Shown here in pieces: positions 18,528 to 25,813 of a stretch of DNA of 64,000 bases (within the stretch, counting starts at the first letter, position 1; every line of letters starts with the position of its first letter). The stretch comes from Microlunatus soli (GTDB taxonomy: Bacteria; Actinomycetota; Actinomycetes; Propionibacteriales; Propionibacteriaceae). The stretch is from NCBI RefSeq assembly GCF_900105385.1, contig NZ_LT629772.1, positions 868,001 through 932,000 on the forward strand, given 5' to 3'. The position numbers and the translations under genes were made by a program. The notes beneath the pieces were generated by a model. It was not told the DNA's origin, did no database searches, and saw only the letters and a list, made by a program, of their open reading frames with translations.

Positions 18528-20167
18528 TTCTCCTGCACGAATCCGGCCCGGGTGAGGCGGACGACACCGTCGGGATAGGTGGCCGCACCGGCGATCTCGT
18601 CGGTGTAGGCCGTGAGATTGCGTTGCCGGTACAGGTAGATCAGCGGATTGTCCTGCTGCACCTGACCGACCACCTTGTCGTAGAGCGCGCGACGCCGTTT
18701 CGGATCGGTCGTCAGGGTGGCATCGGTCAGTGCCTTGTCCACCGTCGGCGAGCTGTAGCCGGAGTAGTTGGTCGAGCCACCGGTGGCCAGGAAGCCGTAC
18801 ATGTTGCCGTGCGGGTCGATCCGGCCGGACCAGCCGAGCAGCACGGCCTCGAAGTCGCCGGAGGACTGCTGGTCGAGCAGTGTGGAATATTCGACCGGTT
18901 CGATGGTGATCTTGAACCCGGCATCGGCGACCGAGGCTTGCAACGCCTGGGCGAATCGCAGTCCGTCGGCGGTGTTGGAGACCTTGACCGTGATCGGGTA
19001 CGGCACCGGTACACCGGCGGCGGTCAACAGCTTCTTGGCCTTCGCCGGATCATGATCGGGACAGCTGTCCCCTGCCGGACCGGCGAATTCCGAGGTCGGC
19101 GAGATCGGTGAGCAGGCCGGCGCGTACCAGTTGTTGAAGGCGGAGTTGACCAGGCCGTCCCGGTCGATCGCTGCCGCCAGGGCCTCACGGACCCGTGGAT
19201 CCTTCGCCAACGGTGTGTTGATCGTGCCCGGCTTCTTGCCGACCCCGCGGGTGTTGCCGAGGTTGATCGTCAACCCCTGGTAACCCAACGACGTGGTCTG
19301 CAGCAACCCGATCCCCGGCTCCTGACTGAGCGCATCGACGTCCTGCGGAGAGATCGAGTCGGCGATCTGGATGTCACCGGATCGCAGGTTGGCGGCTCGG
19401 ATGTTGGCGTCGGACATGATCCGGTAGGTGATCGAGTCCAGCCTGATCTGGTCGGCCGCGTAGTACTTCGGATCCTTGACCACGGTGATCGAGGTCTGCG
19501 GCACTCGGGACTCGAATCGGAACGGGCCGACGCAGGTCGGGTGATCAGCGAAGGAGTCGCCGTACTTCTTCAGGGCCGTCGGTGACATGATCATTCCGGC
19601 CCGGTCGGCCAGCGAGGCAGTGATCGGAGCGAAGGCCGAGGAGTAGTTGATCACCACCTTGTCCGTGCCCTGGGTGCCGATCGAGGTGATCGGACCGAGT
19701 TCGCTGACCCGTGCCGAATCGGACTTCTTCAAGTGCCGGAGCAGGCTGGTGCGTACCGCGTCGGCATCGAATCGGGTGCCATCGGCGAACCGGATGTCGT
19801 CGCGGACCCTGATGGTGACCTTGCGGCCGCCGGCGGAGAAGGTCGGCAGCGCGGTGGCCAACTGGGGGACAATTCCGCCGTCGGCGTCGGTGTCGTACAG
19901 CTTCTCGCAGATGCTGCTCATCACGTACCGGGTGTAGAGCGAGGTCGACGTGGTCGGGTCCAGCTTGTCCGGCTCCGAGGACAGACCCATCACCAGGTCC
20001 CCGCCGCGGACGACCTGGCGTTGCCCGATCGGATCGCTGGGCCGGGCGGGCCGTTCGGGCGCCGGCCCGGGGCGCTGCACCGCGTAACAGCCGGCGGTGG
20101 CCACCACCAGCAGCAGCAGGGCGACGATCAACCGCGATGCCCGGCGCAGATCGGGAGAACGTTTCAT
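18524..20167 (-). CDS. Peptide-type ABC transporter substrate-binding lipoprotein (SBP_bac_5)
   Basis: 547 aa from the ATG at 20167; the frame upstream runs through the operator. A lipoprotein signal (RRASRLIVALLLLVVATAGC) places the mature protein on the outer face of the membrane. The fold carries the family-5 features GGDLVMGLSSEPDKLDPTTSTS, the conserved LYDTDADGGIVPQLATALP start, and the C-terminal LLGWSGRIDPHGNMYGF. The family binds di/oligopeptides, glutathione or nickel; the GGT-like hydrolase in the same operon favours gamma-glutamyl peptides (inference). It is the first gene of the operon, behind two TTGTATACGA sites. Confidence 0.92.
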   Translation of the reverse strand: MKRSPDLRRASRLIVALLLLVVATAGCYAVQRPGPAPERPARPSDPIGQRQVVRGGDLVMGLSSEPDKLDPTTSTSLYTRYVMSSICEKLYDTDADGGIVPQLATALPTFSAGGRKVTIRVRDDIRFADGTRFDADAVRTSLLRHLKKSDSARVSELGPITSIGTQGTDKVVINYSSAFAPITASLADRAGMIMSPTALKKYGDSFADHPTCVGPFRFESRVPQTSITVVKDPKYYAADQIRLDSITYRIMSDANIRAANLRSGDIQIADSISPQDVDALSQEPGIGLLQTTSLGYQGLTINLGNTRGVGKKPGTINTPLAKDPRVREALAAAIDRDGLVNSAFNNWYAPACSPISPTSEFAGPAGDSCPDHDPAKAKKLLTAAGVPVPYPITVKVSNTADGLRFAQALQASVADAGFKITIEPVEYSTLLDQQSSGDFEAVLLGWSGRIDPHGNMYGFLATGGSTNYSGYSSPTVDKALTDATLTTDPKRRRALYDKVVGQVQQDNPLIYLYRQRNLTAYTDEIAGAATYPDGVVRLTRAGFVQEK

Positions 20168-20179
20168 GATGCGACGGAT

Positions 20180-20209
20180 CGTATACAAATCATCTCGATT
20201 CGTATACAA
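20180..20209 (-). promoter_or_regulatory. Tandem TTGTATACGA operators of the peptide/GGT operon
   Basis: On the minus strand TTGTATACGA occurs twice, with the CGTATACAA cores at 20180-20188 and 20201-20209 of the plus strand. The copies are 21 bp apart, i.e. two helical turns. This fits the TnGTnnnACnA pattern of FadR-type GntR regulators, and such a regulator is encoded at the far end of the cluster (12454-13191). The sites lie 13-42 bp upstream of the substrate-binding protein start and in the gap shared with the divergent AraC gene. Confidence 0.7.
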
Positions 20210-20254
20210 CCTCGTCCATACTGCGAACTGCTGTGGCCCGGATACGGTTCTGGT

Positions 20255-20809
20255 GTGAGTCAACCCGCGCGCCCTCGGCACGTCGATGGGTCAGCTGCTG
20301 CCCTGCCGCCGACCGCCGTCGGCTCTCATCTGCTGCCGCACCTGCGTCGCGCCCGTGATCTCATCGATTCCGGCTACACCGAGCGCCTCGATCTTGATCG
20401 ACTCAGCGCGGTCGCCGGCTTGTCGAAGTATCACTTCCTGCGCTGTTTCACTGCTGCCTACGGGCAGACTCCGGCGCAGTACCTGACGCATCGTCGGATC
20501 GAACGGGCACAGGATCTGTTACGTGCGACGAACCTGACGGTGACCGAGGTGTGCGACCTGGTCGGCTACAGCAGCCTCGGCTCCTTCAGCAGCAGGTTCA
20601 CCGAACTGGTCGGGGTCGGGCCGCGCGCATACCAGGACCGGTACGCCGCGACCGGGGCGCCGATGATTCCCGGGTGTTTCCTGTTCATGATCGGATTGCA
20701 GGACCGGGAGCCGGACCGGGCCGAGGGCGTGGGGCCCGATCGTCAGAGGATCGGGGCCGGCGGGCAGCACGTCGCCGACGGAGACAGCGCAATTCCGGAG
20801 AAGCCGTGA
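20255..20809 (+). CDS. AraC-family transcriptional regulator (short form)
   Basis: 184 aa from the GTG at 20255. The double helix-turn-helix covers about residues 30-130: LPHLRRARDLIDSGYTERLDLDRLSAVAGLSKYHFLRCFTAAYGQTPAQYLTHRRIERAQDLL and a second HTH (TVTEVCDLVGYSSLGSFSSRFTELVGVGPRAYQ). There is no sensor domain; such short AraC proteins often precede a VOC-fold protein, as here (28-bp gap). The last 50 residues are Gly/Arg/Asp-rich and may not be conserved. The gene shares its upstream region with the peptide transporter operon. Confidence 0.82.
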   Translation: MSQPARPRHVDGSAAALPPTAVGSHLLPHLRRARDLIDSGYTERLDLDRLSAVAGLSKYHFLRCFTAAYGQTPAQYLTHRRIERAQDLLRATNLTVTEVCDLVGYSSLGSFSSRFTELVGVGPRAYQDRYAATGAPMIPGCFLFMIGLQDREPDRAEGVGPDRQRIGAGGQHVADGDSAIPEKP

Positions 20810-20837
20810 GCGCAGCTGCTGCCGTACCGTCGTCATC

Positions 20838-21281
20838 ATGATCACCGGAATCTCGCTCTTCAGCGTGTGGGTCACCGACATCGACGAGGCCCTGAAGTTC
20901 TACACCGAGAAACTCGGCTTCTCGGTGAACACCGACATCACTCTCGGCGACGGCTATCGGTGGACGACCGTCTTCCACCCCGACCAGCCCGACCTGTCGG
21001 TCAATCTCCAGGTCCCCGGTCCGCCGTTGGATCCTGAGTCGGCCGAATTCGTCCGACGCTCACTGGCGAAGGGCGTGATGCACGCGTTCGTGCTCAGGAC
21101 CACCGACTGTCGGCAGAGCTACGCCAATCTGTCGGCCAAGGGGGTCGAGTTCGTCCAGGAACCGTCGGTCCGTCCGTACGGGACGGAGGCGGTCGCCCGG
21201 GACAACTCGGGCAACTTCCTGGTCCTCGTCCAGCAGGGCGAGTACAGCGGCGAGGACTTCCCGCATGCCACCGCGAATTGA
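20838..21281 (+). CDS. VOC-family (glyoxalase/bleomycin-resistance fold) protein
   Basis: 147 aa. It carries the VOC opening SLFSVWVTDIDEALKFYTEKLGFSVNTDITLGDGYRWTTVFHP and the second beta-alpha-beta unit with GVEFVQEPSVRPYGTEAVARDNSGNFLVLVQ. This fold binds a metal and acts as a glyoxalase, dioxygenase or resistance protein. The usual metal ligands cannot be assigned by eye. It is paired with the short AraC regulator, probably as one transcript. Confidence 0.87.
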   Translation: MITGISLFSVWVTDIDEALKFYTEKLGFSVNTDITLGDGYRWTTVFHPDQPDLSVNLQVPGPPLDPESAEFVRRSLAKGVMHAFVLRTTDCRQSYANLSAKGVEFVQEPSVRPYGTEAVARDNSGNFLVLVQQGEYSGEDFPHATAN

Positions 21282-21310
21282 CGTATCGGTCCAGCTGATC
21301 GCTCCGGTAC

Positions 21311-22204
21311 TCAGCGATCCAGCCGCGACAGCAGCGTCGCGAACCGATCGGCGCCGCGTTCGGCTTCGATGATCATCTGCTCGGCGTCGGCGGCCGACGA
21401 CCGCCAGGCCACCACGCCGGAGTAGCCGAGATTGAGCATCGTCGAGCACCAGGCGTGGCTGAGCTCCTCCCGTGCGGGTGCCGGGCGATGCCCCGTCACG
21501 GCCGTCCATCCGTCGCCGGCTGCCCGCCGGGCCTCGCTGTCGTACGGCGCCGTCATCGCCACATCGAACATCGCCGGACCGTAGCGGGCCGTGTTCCAGT
21601 CGATCACCAACGGCAACGGATCGCCGGGGCCGGGCAGCAGCACGTTCAGGCCGTACAGGTCTCCGTGCAGCAGCGTCGAGGGGAACAGTTCGCCGGCATT
21701 CATGAAGCGGGGGTCTGCGGCCAGCCGTCGCATCAGCGCCGATGCCCGGCCGACGAGTCGTTCACCGAGGAGATCACGGGCCTTGATCAACTGCTCCGGG
21801 CCGAAGCTGGTCAGCATCCGGCGGAGGAAGTCGCGATCGATGAGTTCGATGTCGGCCGGTAGTTCCGCCCGACGGCCGACGAACCGCCCGTGCATCCGGC
21901 CGACCGCGGCGTGCACCTGCTCGGTCAACCCGGCGGCGATCCCGGCGGCCGCGCCGGTGTGGTAGTTGATCATGATCCAGAGCGGATCGCCTTCGCCGTG
22001 GCTGTCCAGCAGCCGTGGGAACAGCGGCTCGTCCAGATCGGCAAGCAACCGCAGCACGTCCCGTTCGCACCGATCGGTGTATTTGGCGACCACCGGTCGA
22101 CCGGCGGAGAGGCCACGCAGCACGGTCGCGCCCGATACTCCGCCCTCCAACGGCCGAAGATCGGACAGCTTCCATTCGGCTGGTGGCGGCGGGCCGGCGC
22201 TCAT
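21311..22204 (-). CDS. Aminoglycoside phosphotransferase-family kinase
   Basis: 297 aa. Kinase-like fold of the APH family: catalytic loop [13 protein letters not shown] (HGDxxxxN) and the metal-binding [18 protein letters not shown] (DW/DFG equivalent). The N-lobe [24 protein letters not shown] contains the Lys. Substrate unknown; the family also phosphorylates sugars, choline or homoserine. It overlaps the response-regulator gene by ATGA, so it is translated with the two-component system at 22201-24257, an unusual coupling. Confidence 0.85.
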   Translation of the reverse strand: MSAGPPPPAEWKLSDLRPLEGGVSGATVLRGLSAGRPVVAKYTDRCERDVLRLLADLDEPLFPRLLDSHGEGDPLWIMINYHTGAAAGIAAGLTEQVHAAVGRMHGRFVGRRAELPADIELIDRDFLRRMLTSFGPEQLIKARDLLGERLVGRASALMRRLAADPRFMNAGELFPSTLLHGDLYGLNVLLPGPGDPLPLVIDWNTARYGPAMFDVAMTAPYDSEARRAAGDGWTAVTGHRPAPAREELSHAWCSTMLNLGYSGVVAWRSSAADAEQMIIEAERGADRFATLLSRLDR

Positions 22205-22926
22205 CGCACCCGATTGGCCAACCGAACGGCCTGCGCGCGATCCCGCAGCCCGAGCTTGGCGAACAGATTGTTGATGTGGGTCTTGACTGTCGCCGTACTG
22301 ACGAACAGCCGATCAGCGATCTCGGAATTGTTCAGACCCTCGCCGATCAGCCTCAACACGTCGCGTTCGCGAGGGGTGAGCTGATCAACCTCTGACCGAC
22401 CGACCGCGGTCGACGGTGAGTCGGCCCCGGCAGAACCATGATCATCGCCGGATCCTGGATCGGCCGCGGAAGCCGGTCCGTCGAGGCCGGAGACCAACCG
22501 GGCCGACACCGCCGCATCGAAGGTCGCCTGTCCCCGCGCGACCGAGCGGAGCGCCGCCGCGATGTCATCGCGCGAGGCGTCCTTGGTGAGATAGCCGCGG
22601 GCGCCGGCCCGCAACGCCCCCGCGATCGAGGCGTCGTCATCGAAGGTGGTCAGCACCAGGACCGCGGTCTGCGGATGCTCTGCGGTGATCACCGCGGTCG
22701 CCGCGACGCCGTCCAATTCCGGCATCCGGAGGTCCATCAGCACCACGTCGGGATGCAGCTCCGCCACCAGTTCGACGCCGCGTCGGCCGTTGTCGGCGGC
22801 GCCGAGCACCTCGATCCCGTCGAGCAGGGACAGCACGGTGACCAGCCCGTCGCGGACGATGCCCTGATCATCGACGACGATCACCCGAATCGGTGTGCCG
22901 TCGCCGCTCCCGACGTCGGTCATCAC
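22201..22926 (-). CDS. NarL/LuxR-type response regulator
   Basis: 241 aa starting at GTG 22926 or ATG 22923. Receiver domain residues about 13-130 with phospho-acceptor D65 in [13 protein letters not shown], and conserved VVDDQ and TKDAS. A Ser/Asp-rich linker (about 155-175) leads to the C-terminal LuxR HTH ([44 protein letters not shown]). It overlaps the histidine-kinase stop codon and is the cognate regulator of that kinase. Confidence 0.95.
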   Translation of the reverse strand: MMTDVGSGDGTPIRVIVVDDQGIVRDGLVTVLSLLDGIEVLGAADNGRRGVELVAELHPDVVLMDLRMPELDGVAATAVITAEHPQTAVLVLTTFDDDASIAGALRAGARGYLTKDASRDDIAAALRSVARGQATFDAAVSARLVSGLDGPASAADPGSGDDHGSAGADSPSTAVGRSEVDQLTPRERDVLRLIGEGLNNSEIADRLFVSTATVKTHINNLFAKLGLRDRAQAVRLANRVR

Positions 22927-24257
22927 ACCTCCCCATTCCCTCGGGTCGACCGGCCGGCTCGATCGTCGTCGCGCTCGGCAGCGTCGACGTGATCATCTTC
23001 GGGTCCCGTCGTAGCCGGCCAGAGTGCGGAGACCACCCAGCGGTCGCCGCGCCGGCCGGCCGTCAGCGTACCGCCGATGTCGCTGAGTCGGCGGTGCATG
23101 CCCGACAATCCGTACCCGCCACCGGTGTCGGCCAGGCCGGCGCGTTCCGGCTCGGCCGACGTCGGCACCGCATTGATCATTTCCAACCGGATCGTGTCGT
23201 CGGTGAAGATCAACGATCCGGCCGACCGCCCGCTGCCGTGCTTGTTGATGTTGGTCAGCGATTCTCGGGCGACCGCTGCGAACACTGCCGCGACCGTGGC
23301 CGGCACCGGTCGCCGCTGCCCCACCACATCGAGGTCGAACCGGAGCTGGATACCCACTGGGCCGCGGACAACACCGAGGACGGCGTCGACGACGTCCAGC
23401 TGCGCGGTGTCCTCGGACGCTCCCTCATCGGCGCCCGGGCCGTCCTGGTCGGCACGGAGTTCCCGTACGGCAGCCCGAGCCTCCTGCAGACCGTCGACGG
23501 CCAACCGGCGGGAGGTACGCACTCGGGCCGCGACCTGCTCGCGATCACCGCCGGCCGACAACACGGCGTCGGCGGCCTCCAGCTGCACGACCAGTCCGCC
23601 CAGCGAATGGGCCAACACGTCGTGCAGATCACGGGCGATCCGAGCTCGTTCTTCCAGGGCAGCGACCCGGGCGGTCTCCGTCCTCGCCCGCTCGGTCTGC
23701 TCGATGACTTCCAGGCTTCGCTGTTCGAGCTGCCGACTGCGTTCGACCAGCGCCTGTTCCTGCGCTCGCCGAACCCGCGTCAGTCTCCGGCTGTAGCCGA
23801 CCACCCCGATGCCGACGACACTGCACAGGGTCAGCAGCACCTGTTCCAGGTTGTCCCGGCTCAGCACCGCGCCGACAACGATCGGGACCCCGCCGGCTGC
23901 CACCGCGAGGACTCCGATCCACAGGTCGATGCCGACGATCCCGATGATGTTCACGGCACCGACGCCGAGCACGATCCATCCCGGCACCCCGATCAGGGCC
24001 GTCACCAGGCCGCCACTCACCACCATCGTGATCCGGATGATCAAGGACCAAAGATTGCGGGCCGGTGCCCAGGTGAGCGCAACCGACGCCATCGTGGCAA
24101 CGATCGCGACAGCACACGCGACGCCCGTCCAGGCGGAGCGGGCGAAGCCGCCGCTGACCACGATGTAGTAGGCGATCGCCACCGCGGCGACGAAACGGAG
24201 CAGCGCGCTGAGAAGCTTCTGCCTCTCCGCGTGCTGCTCCAGCTCGGCGTGCCGCAT
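22923..24257 (-). CDS. Sensor histidine kinase, NarX/DesK-like (HisKA_3)
   Basis: 444 aa. Six hydrophobic helices occupy about residues 15-155, with no extracellular domain of note, so it likely senses a membrane or intramembrane signal. The HisKA_3 box [20 protein letters not shown] holds the phospho-accepting H212; the HATPase part has [12 protein letters not shown] (N box) and a [19 protein letters not shown] end (G boxes). It works with the overlapping response regulator and the APH-like kinase. Stimulus unknown. Confidence 0.94.
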   Translation of the reverse strand: MRHAELEQHAERQKLLSALLRFVAAVAIAYYIVVSGGFARSAWTGVACAVAIVATMASVALTWAPARNLWSLIIRITMVVSGGLVTALIGVPGWIVLGVGAVNIIGIVGIDLWIGVLAVAAGGVPIVVGAVLSRDNLEQVLLTLCSVVGIGVVGYSRRLTRVRRAQEQALVERSRQLEQRSLEVIEQTERARTETARVAALEERARIARDLHDVLAHSLGGLVVQLEAADAVLSAGGDREQVAARVRTSRRLAVDGLQEARAAVRELRADQDGPGADEGASEDTAQLDVVDAVLGVVRGPVGIQLRFDLDVVGQRRPVPATVAAVFAAVARESLTNINKHGSGRSAGSLIFTDDTIRLEMINAVPTSAEPERAGLADTGGGYGLSGMHRRLSDIGGTLTAGRRGDRWVVSALWPATTGPEDDHVDAAERDDDRAGRSTRGNGEV

Positions 24258-24295
24258 GGTCGAATCCTACGGTCGGGTCGGCCACTGTCTGCGGG

Positions 24296-24811
24296 TCAGA
24301 CCCGCTGCAGCGAGCCGTCCCGTGCAGCCGCCAGCTCGTGCCGCTCGACCCGTTCCCGGACGGTCAGCGCCTGTGCGGCCTTCACGATCGCGACCATGAA
24401 CAGGATCACCGGCGTGCTGGCGGCCAGTTCGAAGTGCAGCGAGTGGGCCAGCACGTCGATCCCGATCCGGACCGCGAGAAATCCGAACCAGATGGCCAGG
24501 CCCGAAGGGCGCAGCCGGGAGTGGGTCGCGTCGTTCACCGTCCCGATCTGGGTCAACCGGCCCATCACCCAGCCGCCGAGCAGCGCCAGGCAGGCGCCGA
24601 TCCCGATCAGCAGCAGGTCGCCGCCCTGGATGTGCAGCGACCCGGGAGTGTCGAAGGTCTTGACCGCGACGAACAGACCGACACCGACCAGGATCAGCGG
24701 CATCCGCATCATCTTGGCGGCGTTCACCGACTGCCACTGCATCTGACGGAAGGAGATGAACAGCAGCAGGGCCAGGCCGACGACCACGTAGAGGACCAGG
24801 GTGGGAGACAT
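24296..24811 (-). CDS. Four-helix membrane protein, DUF1453-like
   Basis: 171 aa from the ATG at 24811; the frame extends further upstream, without similarity. Four hydrophobic segments (about 3-22, 38-55, 70-92, 118-140) with basic loops. SFRQMQWQSVNAAKMMRMPLILVGVG resembles the start of DUF1453/CcdC-like proteins. Function unknown. It stands between the two-component operon and a divergent membrane protein gene. Confidence 0.65.
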   Translation of the reverse strand: MSPTLVLYVVVGLALLLFISFRQMQWQSVNAAKMMRMPLILVGVGLFVAVKTFDTPGSLHIQGGDLLLIGIGACLALLGGWVMGRLTQIGTVNDATHSRLRPSGLAIWFGFLAVRIGIDVLAHSLHFELAASTPVILFMVAIVKAAQALTVRERVERHELAAARDGSLQRV

Positions 24812-25174
24812 CAGAGATACCAGCTTCCGTGAGGATGAGTTCGGTGCTGGGCTGCCGGTGATCGGCCGGTGCCGACCGATCGAGCAAACCCGCGTCCTTG
24901 ATGTCTCAAGTCTCGGGAAATCCGCTGCTCCGGCCCACCAACCAGGGGTGGAGAAGTGGGTGGAGATGCGAGGTGGAGGACGCGGGTCCACCCGGTCACA
25001 GCGTTCCGACGTTTCGTGCGTCGGTCGGCCGGACGCTCACATTGTCGCGACGCCCGACCGAGGGCGCCGTACAGTGGACGTTCCTCGACCGGAGCCCGAA
25101 CGACGTCCGATCAGAACCCGGGCGACAAGGCACGCCGGCTGGCACCAGGAACCGTTGTCGCCTACGGTGCGGAC
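24812..25174. other. Divergent intergenic region between two membrane protein genes
   Basis: 363 bp. Promoters for both neighbours should lie here. I see no convincing -10/-35 pair, RNA or repeat; open frames in this stretch look non-coding. Confidence 0.5.
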
Positions 25175-25765
25175 ATGCAGCGGAGCCGGACCCGACAACA
25201 GCGCGCCGACCGCCGGCGGCGACTGGAACCGTTCGAGAAGAACGCCACTCGGCTTGCGGTAGCGCTGGTGATCGCCGGGCCGGTGCTCGGCCTCGGCGCC
25301 GGCATGCTCGGCGCTGCCGAGATCTATCCGTTCGAGTACGCGACCGTGGTCGCGATCATTGTGATGTGTTCCTTGATCGGATTGGCGTTGATGATCGGTG
25401 CGGTCGGCGGACTGTTCATCATGGGCGGGCCGAAGGCTGCTCCGTTCGGTGTGGTGTTCGTTGCCGGCTTCGGTCTGTTGGTGGCCGGACTCGTTCTCGG
25501 TGACGCCGTGCTCCGGGACCTCGGCGTCGTGCTGCTGGCGATCAGTGGCGCGGTCTTCTATCTCGTCGGCTTCGGATCGGGTGACGCGACGCCGTCGGCG
25601 GTCAGTCGCTGGGGTCATCCGATCGCTGTCGCGGCCGGGCTGGTGGTGGCCGTTGTCGGCCACCTGGTCGGGGCCTGGTGGTTGCTGCTGCTCGGCGCGA
25701 TGGCGTTCGGCTGCGGGCTCGGTGTCGTCATTGCTCGCTGGTGGTACAGCCGTCGCCCTCGCTAG
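25175..25765 (+). CDS. Multi-pass membrane protein, function unknown
   Basis: 196 aa from the ATG at 25175. A basic N-terminus (MQRSRTRQQRADRRRR) precedes six hydrophobic segments (about 27-48, 54-77, 80-95, 98-125, 140-160, 165-187). It ends WWYSRRPR. No family recognised. It is convergent with polA (48-bp gap). Confidence 0.68.
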   Translation: MQRSRTRQQRADRRRRLEPFEKNATRLAVALVIAGPVLGLGAGMLGAAEIYPFEYATVVAIIVMCSLIGLALMIGAVGGLFIMGGPKAAPFGVVFVAGFGLLVAGLVLGDAVLRDLGVVLLAISGAVFYLVGFGSGDATPSAVSRWGHPIAVAAGLVVAVVGHLVGAWWLLLLGAMAFGCGLGVVIARWWYSRRPR

Positions 25766-25813
25766 ACCTCGTCGAGCCTCCGCTGTCCCGGATGGCGCCC
25801 GGCGAGCGATGGA

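Noticed and set aside
22893-24746. 617-codon plus-strand frame
   Set aside because: Antisense to the histidine kinase gene.
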